Positions 1-5,846 of a stretch of 5,898 nucleotides of DNA are shown piece by piece (position 1 is the first letter of the stretch; every line of letters starts with the position of its first letter). The stretch is from Lachnospiraceae bacterium. GTDB lineage: Bacteria > Bacillota > Clostridia > Lachnospirales > Lachnospiraceae. The translations under genes and the position numbers were made by a program. Location of the stretch: NCBI GenBank assembly GCA_020860745.1, contig JAJBTR010000158.1, positions 1 to 5,898 of the forward strand, written 5' to 3'. The notes under the pieces were generated by a model. That model ran no database searches, was not told the origin of the DNA, and worked only from the letters and a program-made list of their open reading frames with translations.

Positions 1-61
1 CGTTAAATTCAGCATTTATCTTATGTTTAAAATTTCTTCATGAAACAACCCTGCCTCCCGG
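1..61 (-). other. Segment after the zinc ATPase gene; possible start of the permease gene
   Basis: Zinc ABC operons usually continue with a membrane permease (znuB) after the ATPase, so one is expected off the left edge. On the minus strand this stretch has a GGGAGG at 54-59, then a four-codon frame (Met-Lys-Lys-Phe-stop) whose ATG is at 39-41, and then an ATG at 13-15 that stays open to the edge (Met-Leu-Asn-Leu-Thr). The second ATG could begin the permease, but only five codons are visible and the sequence just before it is a poor ribosome binding site. The permease is inferred from context, not shown. Confidence 0.25.
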
Positions 62-1018
62 CTACACATGGTAAACTCTCCGGTCCGCAAGCTCATCACA
101 GTAATTCTCACCAGCCTGCTGCGTCCCGAACACCCGTGCAAACGCCTCGCTTTCATAAACCTGGCGCACACTGCCCTGGCAGGCTACCGTCTGTCCGTCA
201 ATCAGAATCACCTGATCCGCATACCGCGCCACATAATCAAGGTCGTGGGAAATCAGAATAATGGCCAGATCATAATTCGTTTTCAATTCAGAGATGATCT
301 GGTAAAACACAGCCATACCATTCTGATCAATGCCGGAAACCGGTTCATCCAGAAGCAACAGATCCGGCTTATCCATGATTGCCATGGCGAGCAGGACTCT
401 CTGCAGTTCACCGCCCGACAGGTTGCACACCTGTTTATCGATCAGATCCTCCGCCTGAAAAACCGCCAGGTTCTCACGGATCTTTTCATTCAGCGCCCTG
501 CTCTTTTTCCAGAAGACCGGGTAGGAGCTCTGGTAGCAGGCAATCATGTCATAGACACTGATCGGCGTTTTCTTTTCAATATTCAGATTCTGAGGGACAT
601 AGCCGATTTTCAAATCCATGCCCTTGCCGCGGGGAAGAACAGTTTTTTCCTCCGCCGCGTTCGGGAACATCTTTTCACGATTGTCACCCTCATTTTGCAT
701 TTTCTCAGCATTATATAATTTCGCTTTCGCTTCGTCAATCCCGTATTTCCCGCCATGCGTGGTATTCATATCCAATTCATGTATCCCGCCATGTGCTGTC
801 ATCGAGAATTCAATGTTCCCGGTATGAGGAATATCCCCAAGGATTGCACGGATCAGGGTAGACTTACCCGCTCCGTTTTTCCCGATGACCGCAGCAAGAG
901 TTCCGCAGTGGATATGAAGGCTGACATTTTTTAAAATTTCCTGGTCGCCCACTGTGACTCCGATATCGTTGATCCGGATGCAGTGGAGACCGCAGGGCTC
1001 CATTAATTTTCGAAACAT
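62..1018 (-). CDS. znuC: Zinc/manganese-type ABC transporter ATP-binding protein (ZnuC-like) with an extra internal segment
   Basis: This is the cytoplasmic ATPase that would power metal import with the neighbouring binding protein and an off-window permease. With the start at 1018 (318 residues) it shows Walker A GKNGAGKST at about 46-54, the Q-loop in GYVPQ ending at 143, signature LSGGELQR at 200-207, Walker B LLLLDEP at 220-226 and the H-loop His258. I chose the ATG at 1018 because AGGAGG lies just upstream (1023-1028) and just after the binding-protein stop; a longer frame from 1039 overlaps that gene and puts the ribosome binding site inside the coding region. Standard family members are near 230-260 residues. 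The excess is mainly a hydrophilic insert at about 73-135, between Walker A and the Q-loop, with His76, His80 and His88 in two similar His-Gly-Gly contexts. The metal is inferred from the partner; manganese is possible. Confidence 0.88.
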   Translation of the reverse strand: MFRKLMEPCGLHCIRINDIGVTVGDQEILKNVSLHIHCGTLAAVIGKNGAGKSTLIRAILGDIPHTGNIEFSMTAHGGIHELDMNTTHGGKYGIDEAKAKLYNAEKMQNEGDNREKMFPNAAEEKTVLPRGKGMDLKIGYVPQNLNIEKKTPISVYDMIACYQSSYPVFWKKSRALNEKIRENLAVFQAEDLIDKQVCNLSGGELQRVLLAMAIMDKPDLLLLDEPVSGIDQNGMAVFYQIISELKTNYDLAIILISHDLDYVARYADQVILIDGQTVACQGSVRQVYESEAFARVFGTQQAGENYCDELADRRVYHV

Positions 1019-1022
1019 GATT

Positions 1023-1028
1023 CCTCCT
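1023..1028 (-). promoter_or_regulatory. Ribosome binding site deciding the znuC-like start
   Basis: A perfect AGGAGG on the minus strand ends four bases before the ATG at 1018 and begins four bases after the TGA of the upstream binding-protein gene. It supports 1018 as the start over the in-frame ATG at 1039, and implies translation coupled to the preceding gene. Confidence 0.75.
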
Positions 1029-1031
1029 ATA

Positions 1032-1931
1032 TCAATCAAACGCTTCCCGAATCAGCTCCAGGTTTCCCCGCATCCCGTCCAGGTAGCTCTCCGGATCGTA
1101 ATCTCCTCTTGTCAGCGTATCCAGGTAAATCACGGTGACATCAGACTCCGCCTCCACCGTGTCGCCCATGTCCTTCCCGTAAAGCTCCTCGGCAAAGATA
1201 ACCGACACCTGCTGTTCCTCTATGGCGGACAGGATATCTGCCACTTCCCCGGCACTGACCTGCCGCTCCTCATCCAGATCCATCATACCGACCACATTCA
1301 GCCCCAGGTCATTTGCCAGATACTCGCAAGCCTCATGAAAAAGCATCACCGGCTGACCGTTCAGGTCAGAAAACACATCTGCATACTCTGTTTCGAGAGC
1401 TTCCAGTTTTTCCAGATAATCCTCCGCGTTCTGTTCATACCATTCACTGTGCGCCGCATCCGGATCCGCCTCCGACAGGCCTGCACAGATGGTCTCCACC
1501 TGTACCATATAATCATCAATACTCATCCAGGCATGGGCGTTGTCCTCCAGAAGATCCAGTTCCCCGCAGGCATTGACAATATCCAGATCCGGATACTGCT
1601 CTGCCACTTCCGCCAGAAAACTCTCAATCCCGCCGCCGTTGATGATAAACACATCCGCCGTGGAGAGAAGCTTCATATCCTCGGTGGTAAGCTGGTAATC
1701 GTGCAGGCAGCCCGTCTGGGGTTCACTCAGATTCTCCAGAGACACATCCGGACAGTCGCCGATCACATTCTCCGCCGCAATATACATGGGGTAAAAGGAC
1801 GTCACCACCGTAAGTGTCGCATCCTCTTCCCCGGCATCCTGGTGATGCACATATAATATAGTAAAACCTGCCCCGGCCAGAAGAATCAGCACCAGGAGAA
1901 ACGCTGTAAATACATATTTATTTTTTATCAT
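1032..1931 (-). CDS. znuA: Zinc-type ABC transporter substrate-binding protein (ZnuA/TroA family, cluster A-I)
   Basis: This 299-residue protein would capture Zn(II) outside the membrane and pass it to the transporter. Residues 7-27 are a strong hydrophobic N-terminal segment. Family metal-ligand positions are visible: His77 in a Leu-His-Asp-Tyr context, His133 in Asn-Ala-His-Ala-Trp, His199 in Phe-His-Glu-Ala, and Asp271 in the terminal Leu-Asp motif. A His rather than Glu at the third position is the pattern of zinc binders (ZnuA) rather than manganese binders (PsaA), so zinc is the better guess. There is no His-rich loop of the kind seen in proteobacterial ZnuA. Unusually for a Gram-positive member, the hydrophobic segment ends in LLAGAGF with no lipobox cysteine, so it may be held by an uncleaved helix. 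Five internal cysteines (60, 75, 122, 149, 202) are also unusual. It is followed immediately by the ATPase gene. Confidence 0.87.
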   Translation of the reverse strand: MIKNKYVFTAFLLVLILLAGAGFTILYVHHQDAGEEDATLTVVTSFYPMYIAAENVIGDCPDVSLENLSEPQTGCLHDYQLTTEDMKLLSTADVFIINGGGIESFLAEVAEQYPDLDIVNACGELDLLEDNAHAWMSIDDYMVQVETICAGLSEADPDAAHSEWYEQNAEDYLEKLEALETEYADVFSDLNGQPVMLFHEACEYLANDLGLNVVGMMDLDEERQVSAGEVADILSAIEEQQVSVIFAEELYGKDMGDTVEAESDVTVIYLDTLTRGDYDPESYLDGMRGNLELIREAFD

Positions 1932-2015
1932 ATTTTCACCCTGAGTCTTTCTCCTGAAAAGACAAAATGTTCCTCACAAATTATTGCTGCAATCTGCACC
2001 TGCTGCATCCGTCAG
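1932..2015 (-). promoter_or_regulatory. Spacer between engB and the zinc-uptake genes with a small hairpin
   Basis: The 84-base gap holds an imperfect ribosome binding site (AGGGTGA, 1936-1942) before the znuA-like ATG, and a short inverted repeat (6-bp arms 1945-1950 and 1958-1963, 7-base loop) whose loop carries a second AGGAG. I see no clear sigma-A promoter, no Fur/Zur-type palindrome and no intrinsic terminator. Whether the zinc genes have their own promoter or are read through from engB cannot be decided from sequence. Confidence 0.3.
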
Positions 2016-2603
2016 TTAACATTCACACATTTCCTCAATCAGCTCCCAGATCTCATCCCTGCCCTGCTTTGTCTGCGCGGAGAACGGAACCACCACCGTA
2101 TCCGGCGTCACACCCAGACCGGTTTTTACCGCCTTCACCTGCTTCGCAATCTGACTGCGTTTAATCTTATCCAGCTTTGTCGCAATGATAATCGGATGAA
2201 ATCCCTGATACACCATCCAGTCATACATCTGCTTATCATTAGCGGACGGGTCATGACGAATATCGATAAGCAGAAACACTGCTTTCAGCCGCTGTGAGGT
2301 ATGCAGGTAGCGCTCGATCATCTGCCCCCACTTTTCTTTTTCGTTCTGAGAAACTTTTGCAAATCCATACCCCGGCAGATCCGTCAGATATAACTCGTTG
2401 TTCACATTATAAAAATTAATTGTCTGCGTCTTCCCGGGCTGTCCGGAAGTCCTCGCCAGAGACTTGCGGTTCACCAGCGCATTGATCAGCGACGACTTCC
2501 CCACATTAGACTTTCCCGTAAAGGCAATTTCCGGTTTCGTGTTCTCCGGAAGCCTGCTGGTATAGCCGCAGACCGTTTCTAATGATACATTCTTAATTAC
2601 CAT
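2016..2603 (-). CDS. engB: Ribosome biogenesis GTP-binding protein EngB (YihA/YsxC)
   Basis: This is a small TrmE-Era-EngA-EngB-Septin-like GTPase needed for late assembly of the 50S subunit; it acts in the cytoplasm and is essential in B. subtilis. With the start at 2603 it is 195 residues, the usual length. It shows G1 GKSNVGKS at 30-37, the G2 region PGKTQTINF at 56-64, G3 DLPG at 75-78, G4 TKLD at 142-145, and the G5 region around SAQT at 175-178. The start is chosen because the family begins close to the VIKN segment and an AGGAG (2609-2613) sits five bases before this ATG. The frame stays open upstream to an ATG at 2708, but those 35 extra codons match nothing in the family and contain a GC-rich hairpin, so they are more likely untranslated leader. 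engB commonly follows clpX or lon in Clostridia. Confidence 0.95.
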   Translation of the reverse strand: MVIKNVSLETVCGYTSRLPENTKPEIAFTGKSNVGKSSLINALVNRKSLARTSGQPGKTQTINFYNVNNELYLTDLPGYGFAKVSQNEKEKWGQMIERYLHTSQRLKAVFLLIDIRHDPSANDKQMYDWMVYQGFHPIIIATKLDKIKRSQIAKQVKAVKTGLGVTPDTVVVPFSAQTKQGRDEIWELIEEMCEC

Positions 2604-2608
2604 ATAAT

Positions 2609-2613
2609 CTCCT
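2609..2613 (-). promoter_or_regulatory. Ribosome binding site deciding the engB start
   Basis: AGGAG on the minus strand ends five bases before the ATG at 2603. It supports a 195-residue EngB instead of the 230-residue version that the open frame would allow. Confidence 0.75.
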
Positions 2614-2639
2614 GTCACGTCAGGAAACAGCATTCCACC

Positions 2640-2671
2640 CGTAAGAACAATAGGGGCGGTGTCGCCGCCCC
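2640..2671 (-). terminator. GC-rich hairpin with weak T-rich tail in the engB leader
   Basis: Perfect 7-bp arms at 2653-2659 and 2665-2671 (GGGGCGG/CCGCCCC) enclose a 5-base loop. On the minus strand the stem is followed by TATTGTTCTT. This resembles an intrinsic terminator or attenuator between clpX and engB, but the T tract is broken, so termination may be weak. A TATAAT lies just upstream on the same strand (2673-2678), so the hairpin could instead be the 5' end of an engB transcript. Confidence 0.4.
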
Positions 2672-2672
2672 C

Positions 2673-2678
2673 ATTATA
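2673..2678 (-). promoter_or_regulatory. Possible -10 box for engB
   Basis: An exact TATAAT on the minus strand lies about 70 bases upstream of the engB start. No convincing -35 hexamer is seen at 16-18 bases. A local promoter would make sense because a repeat element separates engB from clpX, but a perfect -10 alone is weak evidence. Confidence 0.25.
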
Positions 2679-2709
2679 CATTTGCACAATCCTGTCCATA
2701 TAGTTCATT

Positions 2710-2721
2710 TTACGCCGATTT
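2710..2721. repeat. Left copy of the 12-base direct repeat flanking the palindromic element
   Basis: TTACGCCGATTT is identical to 2852-2863, with a period of 142 bases. It reads as a copy of the last codons and stop of clpX, as expected for a target-site duplication. If the element is defined by its symmetric ends, the duplication is the last 8 bases (2714-2721 and 2856-2863) and the extra TTAC match comes from the element's own terminus. Confidence 0.7.
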
Positions 2722-2855
2722 GTAACTGTTCAGTGCCTTCACAGTTACGGGGAAAAGTCCATTAGAAATCGCTGCGCGATGGGACTTTTCCCCGTATAAT
2801 CTACGTCATCAGACGCACTTCGCAACAAGTGCGAAGTACTGTCCTGAATAGTTAC
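2722..2855. mobile_element. Compact palindromic repeat element (MITE-like) between clpX and engB
   Basis: The ends are 12-base inverted repeats with 11 matches (2722-2733 and 2844-2855; GTAACTGTTCAG against CTGAATAGTTAC). Inside are a perfect 15-bp stem (2746-2760 with 2782-2796) capped by a 5-bp stem (2768-2772 with 2776-2780), an 8-bp stem at the left end (2722-2729 with 2741-2748), and an 8-bp stem near the right end (2817-2824 with 2830-2837). A 12-base direct repeat flanks it (2710-2721 and 2852-2863). It has no coding capacity. The combination is typical of a non-autonomous transposable element or REP/BIME-like sequence. The right end overlaps the clpX stop codon. Mobility is inferred; other genomic copies cannot be seen from this window. 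Confidence 0.7.
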
Positions 2856-2863
2856 GCCGATTT
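2852..2863. repeat. Right copy of the 12-base direct repeat, encoding the end of clpX
   Basis: Identical to 2710-2721. On the minus strand it encodes Lys-Ser-Ala-stop of ClpX with one base offset. The first four bases also belong to the terminal inverted repeat of the adjacent element. Confidence 0.7.
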
Positions 2864-4117
2864 ACTGTACTCCAGCAGCGCGGTACTTCTGCCCTCCACC
2901 ATATCCCTGGTGATCGTGCACTTCCGGATACGCTCATCCGAAGGAATGCGGTACATCAGATCCATCATGACATTCTCCATGATAGCCCGCAGCCCTCTGG
3001 CTCCGGTTTTCCGCTCCAGGGACCGGTCTGCGATCGCCTCCAGCGCATCATCCTCAAAATACAGATCCACACCATCCAGTTCCAGCAGCTTCGTATACTG
3101 GCGAAGCAGAGAATTCCGCGGCTCCTTTAAGATACGGATCAGGTCCTCCCTCTCCAGTGCATCCAGTGAAACCGTGATCGGCACACGGCCGATAAACTCC
3201 GGGATCATGCCGAATTTCACAAAATCCTGAGGCAGCACTTCTTTCAAAAGTTCTCCGATCTTCTTATCATTTTTTACCGCCAGTTCTGAATTGAAGCCTA
3301 TCGTACCGCGGTCCAGCCGATTTTCAATGATCCGGTCAATCCCCTGGAATGCGCCGCCGCAGATAAAGAGGATATTTGTCGTGTCAATGGAAATCAGTTC
3401 CTGCTGCGGATGCTTTCTGCCGCCCTGCGGCGGCACGGACGCAATGGTTCCCTCCAGGATCTTCAGCAATGCCTGCTGCACACCCTCGCCGGAAACATCT
3501 CTTGTGATGGATGCGTTCTCAGATTTTTTCGTAATCTTGTCGATCTCATCAATGTAAATGATGCCGTACTCCGCGCGCTCTATGTCATAATCTGCAGCCT
3601 GGATGATCTTCAACAGGATATTTTCCACATCCTCACCCACATAGCCTGCCTCCGTCAGCGTTGTGGCGTCCGCAATGGCAAACGGCACATTGAGAATGCG
3701 CGCCAGCGTCTGTGCCAGCAGTGTCTTGCCGGAGCCGGTCGGTCCCAGCATTAGAATATTGCTCTTCTGAAGCTCCACATCCAGATCCGGTCCCGCCAGA
3801 ATTCTCTTGTAGTGATTGTAAACAGCGACAGACAGCACTTTTTTCGCCTCATCCTGTCCGATCACATACTCATCCAGAAAAGCTTTCATCTCCTCCGGTT
3901 TCAGGAGATTGATATCCCACCCCGGCTGCTCTTCCTCAAAGTTTTCCTCGCTCTCTCCGCGAATCAGATCCTCCTCCAGGATCTCATTGCAGATCTCAAT
4001 GCATTCATCGCAGATATACGTCCCATTCGGGCCGGCGATCAGTTTGTTCACCTGTTCCTGCGATTTTCCACAGAAGGAGCAGCGTATCCTGTCCTCCAGA
4101 TTCATTCTTCCTGCCAT
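2852..4117 (-). CDS. clpX: ATP-dependent Clp protease ATP-binding subunit ClpX
   Basis: ClpX is a hexameric AAA+ unfoldase that recognises tagged substrates and threads them into ClpP. At 421 residues it is full length. It shows the N-terminal C4 zinc-binding domain (Cys13, Cys16, Cys36, Cys39), Walker A GPTGSGKT at 125-132, the pore-1 loop GYVG at 158-161, Walker B IIYIDEID at 186-193, the RKH loop at 234-236, the IGF tripeptide at 273-275 that docks on ClpP, the Arg311 finger in the IGRVP context, and sensor 2 GARGLR at 372-377. The ATG at 4117 follows a GGAGG at 4122-4126. It lies 18 bases after clpP, so the two partners are very probably cotranscribed. The extreme C-terminus ends inside the terminal repeat of a palindromic element. 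No CtsR operator-like heptads were seen upstream of clpP or clpX. Confidence 0.98.
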   Translation of the reverse strand: MAGRMNLEDRIRCSFCGKSQEQVNKLIAGPNGTYICDECIEICNEILEEDLIRGESEENFEEEQPGWDINLLKPEEMKAFLDEYVIGQDEAKKVLSVAVYNHYKRILAGPDLDVELQKSNILMLGPTGSGKTLLAQTLARILNVPFAIADATTLTEAGYVGEDVENILLKIIQAADYDIERAEYGIIYIDEIDKITKKSENASITRDVSGEGVQQALLKILEGTIASVPPQGGRKHPQQELISIDTTNILFICGGAFQGIDRIIENRLDRGTIGFNSELAVKNDKKIGELLKEVLPQDFVKFGMIPEFIGRVPITVSLDALEREDLIRILKEPRNSLLRQYTKLLELDGVDLYFEDDALEAIADRSLERKTGARGLRAIMENVMMDLMYRIPSDERIRKCTITRDMVEGRSTALLEYSKSA

Positions 4118-4135
4118 GTTACCTCCAAAAATGGT

Positions 4136-4720
4136 TTACTGTCTGTTCTCAATCACCGCGTCAATCAGACCGTATTCCATGGCCTCCTGCGCGGTCATGA
4201 AATTATCTCTCTCCGTATCCGCGGCAATCACCTCATAGGGCTTTCCGGTGTTCTCAGAGAGAATGCGGTTTAAGCGCTCTTTCGTTTTCAGGATATTCTC
4301 CGCCACAATCTGAATGTCAGTAGCCTGCCCCTTTGCTCCGCCGGAAGGCTGATGAATCATAATCTCTGAATTGGGGAGTGCGAAACGCTTCCCCTTTGTC
4401 CCGCCGGCCAGAAGAAACGCTCCCATGCTGGCTGCCATACCGATACATATGGTAGAAACATCACACTTGATATACTGCATGGTATCATAGATTGCCAGAC
4501 CGGAAGAAACCACACCGCCCGGGGAATTGATATACAGCTGGATGTCCTTTCCGGGATCCTCAGATTCCAGAAACAGCAGCTGCGCCACGGTCAGGCTTGC
4601 CGTCGTCTCATTGACTTCCTCCCCGAGGAAAATAATCCGATCCTTCAAAAGTCTGGAATAAATATCGTAACTGCGCTCTCCCCTGCTGGTCTGTTCTACA
4701 ACGTAAGGTACTAAACTCAT
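4136..4720 (-). CDS. clpP: ATP-dependent Clp protease proteolytic subunit ClpP
   Basis: ClpP is the serine peptidase that forms the double-heptamer chamber used by ClpX and other Clp ATPases. The 194 residues match the family length. The catalytic triad is visible: Ser98 in GMAASMGAF, His123 in MIHQP, and Asp172 in the DTERDNF motif. The oxyanion-region glycines in SPGG (66-69) and the handle region after His123 (GGAKGQATD) are intact. The N-terminus ([20 protein letters not shown]) is the form typical of Firmicutes, with a short or absent propeptide. The start has an AGGAGG at 4727-4732, six bases upstream. It precedes clpX by 18 bases and follows trigger factor after a 300-base spacer, so ClpXP can be made as one unit. 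Confidence 0.98.
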   Translation of the reverse strand: MSLVPYVVEQTSRGERSYDIYSRLLKDRIIFLGEEVNETTASLTVAQLLFLESEDPGKDIQLYINSPGGVVSSGLAIYDTMQYIKCDVSTICIGMAASMGAFLLAGGTKGKRFALPNSEIMIHQPSGGAKGQATDIQIVAENILKTKERLNRILSENTGKPYEVIAADTERDNFMTAQEAMEYGLIDAVIENRQ

Positions 4721-4751
4721 ATTCTGCCTCCTTATTCAAACCGGGCAAAAA

Positions 4752-4910
4752 GCGAATTATGCCTCATACCCGTTGCACGGAGAATGCACAGCCGCCTTGC
4801 AGCCGGCACTCCTCTGTGCAATCGAGCAGGAGGCGACTTTTGCCTCATACTCGCCGCGCGGGGTGCGGACAGCACAGCTGTCATATTCCTTACGCACCCC
4901 TGCGCATATA
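4752..4910. repeat. Structured repeat-containing stretch in the tig-clpP spacer
   Basis: Two 29-base direct repeats (4752-4780 and 4833-4861, 23 of 29 identical, sharing TGCCTCATAC) are spaced 81 bases apart. Between and beside them are inverted repeats: TGCACAG/CTGTGCA (4785-4791 with 4814-4820), GGGGTGCG/CGCACCCC (4860-4867 with 4893-4900), and GACAG/CTGTC (4868-4872 with 4878-4882). A minus-strand frame of 84 codons crosses the region (4757-5011) but looks like a translated repeat rather than a gene. It may be an interspersed repeat or a structured leader of clpP; I do not recognise a named family. Confidence 0.5.
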
Positions 4911-4912
4911 TT

Positions 4913-4948
4913 ACAGAAAAGCAGACCGGCCCGGCCGGCTCGATCTGC
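4913..4948 (-). terminator. Terminator-like hairpin after tig
   Basis: On the minus strand GCAGA (4944-4948) and TCTGC (4921-4925) close a stem whose inner part pairs CCGGC with GCCGG, with a small bulge on the 5' side. The stem is followed by TTTTCTGT. It lies about 73 bases after the trigger factor stop and reads in the direction of the operon, so it could end or attenuate tig transcription before clpP. The T tract is short, so read-through is likely. Confidence 0.45.
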
Positions 4949-5020
4949 CCTTTCCTTTCTAATATATCCTAAATTTACTAAAGCCAGTCCAACGCTCCCG
5001 GAACCGGTCATTTCAGACCC

Positions 5021-5839
5021 TTATTCCTCTGAATCGTTCTCCTGATCTGCTGCCTTTTCTGCTTCTTTCTCCGCCTTGGACTTTGCTTTCGCACGCGGCT
5101 TCATATTCTCCGTCACAAACTCGAGCGCTTTCTGGGAAGCAAGATCCAGCTTCATGTTCTCCTTCTCTTCCTCGCCCATATAGCCTTTCAGCTGATCGGC
5201 CTCCATCTGATACATAGCGGCCATCTTCTCAATCTCGGCATCCACATCCTCATCCGTAATCTCGATGTTCTCCGCTTTCGCGATCGCGTCAAGCACAAGC
5301 TCATTTTTGATGCGGGACTCCGCATCCGGGCGAACCTGCTCCTTCAGCTGATCCATCGTGCTGCCCGAAAACTGGAAATACTGATCCATGGAAAGTCCCT
5401 GCTGCGCCATCTGCTGCGCAAACTGATTGATCATATTCTCACACTGCGTATCGATCATCGCCTCCGGAATATCCATCTGAGACTTCTCTACAATCTTCTC
5501 CAGAGCTTCCTCCTGCTGCGCGCGCTTCGCATCGCCGGCTTTGCGCTCCTCGACCTTCGCCTTAACGCTGTCCTTATACTCCGCAACGGTATCAAACTCA
5601 GACACATCCTGAGCAAACTCATCGTCCAGCTCCGGAATCTGTTTGGTCTTCACCTCATGAATCTTTACCTGGAATACAGCATCTTTGCCTGCCAGATCCG
5701 GCGCATGGTACTCTTCAGGGAAAGTAACATTGACCTCCACCTCATCGCCGACATTCTTCCCGACCAGCTGCTCCTCAAAGCCCGGGATAAAGCTGCCGGA
5801 ACCGATCTCCAGGGAATGGTTTTCACCCTTTCCTCCTGC
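5021..5839 (-). CDS. tig: Trigger factor, C-terminal part (5' end missing)
   Basis: Trigger factor is the ribosome-associated chaperone and peptidyl-prolyl isomerase that receives nascent chains. About 272 residues are visible of a family length near 430. The visible part begins in the FKBP-type isomerase domain (GGKGENHSLEIGSGSFIPGF, then NVTFPEEYH and AVFQVKIHEVK). It continues through the helical substrate-binding C-terminal domain (start at PELDDEFAQDVSEF) to an acidic-basic tail rich in Lys, Ala and Glu. The ribosome-docking N-terminal domain is outside. The frame runs without a break past the GTG at 5740, so that codon is not the start. Beyond about 5840 the sequence departs from the family and becomes poly-G, so the gene is cut by the assembly edge rather than truly truncated. 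tig-clpP-clpX is the common order. Confidence 0.95.
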   Translation of the reverse strand, partial: AGGKGENHSLEIGSGSFIPGFEEQLVGKNVGDEVEVNVTFPEEYHAPDLAGKDAVFQVKIHEVKTKQIPELDDEFAQDVSEFDTVAEYKDSVKAKVEERKAGDAKRAQQEEALEKIVEKSQMDIPEAMIDTQCENMINQFAQQMAQQGLSMDQYFQFSGSTMDQLKEQVRPDAESRIKNELVLDAIAKAENIEITDEDVDAEIEKMAAMYQMEADQLKGYMGEEEKENMKLDLASQKALEFVTENMKPRAKAKSKAEKEAEKAADQENDSEE

Positions 5840-5846
5840 TACCGCG

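Noticed and set aside
68..718. Plus-strand frame of 216 codons opposite the znuC-like gene
   Set aside because: It lies antisense to an ATPase with all ABC motifs intact and has no domain of its own.
954..1856. Long plus-strand frame of 300 codons opposite the znuA-like gene
   Set aside because: It is a shadow of a gene with clear metal-ligand motifs; its translation is rich in Ile, His and Arg with no recognisable domain.
2604..2708. N-terminal 35-codon extension of EngB
   Set aside because: A good AGGAG precedes the inner ATG, the family starts there, and the extension contains a hairpin rather than protein-like sequence.
2722..2855. CRISPR repeat or small RNA gene
   Set aside because: There are no regularly spaced repeat units; the inverted ends and flanking direct repeat fit a transposable repeat better, and no promoter is evident.
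4757..5011. Minus-strand frame of 84 codons between clpP and tig
   Set aside because: It has only a weak ribosome binding site, resembles no family I know, is Cys- and Arg-rich, and is built from direct and inverted repeats; it reads as translated repeat sequence.
4721..5020. CtsR or HrcA (CIRCE) operator before clpP
   Set aside because: I looked for GGTCAAA-type heptads and for TTAGCACTC with its inverted partner, and found neither on either strand.
5021..5740. Trigger factor starting at the GTG at 5740
   Set aside because: The same frame continues upstream with conserved isomerase-domain sequence, so the GTG is an internal valine codon.
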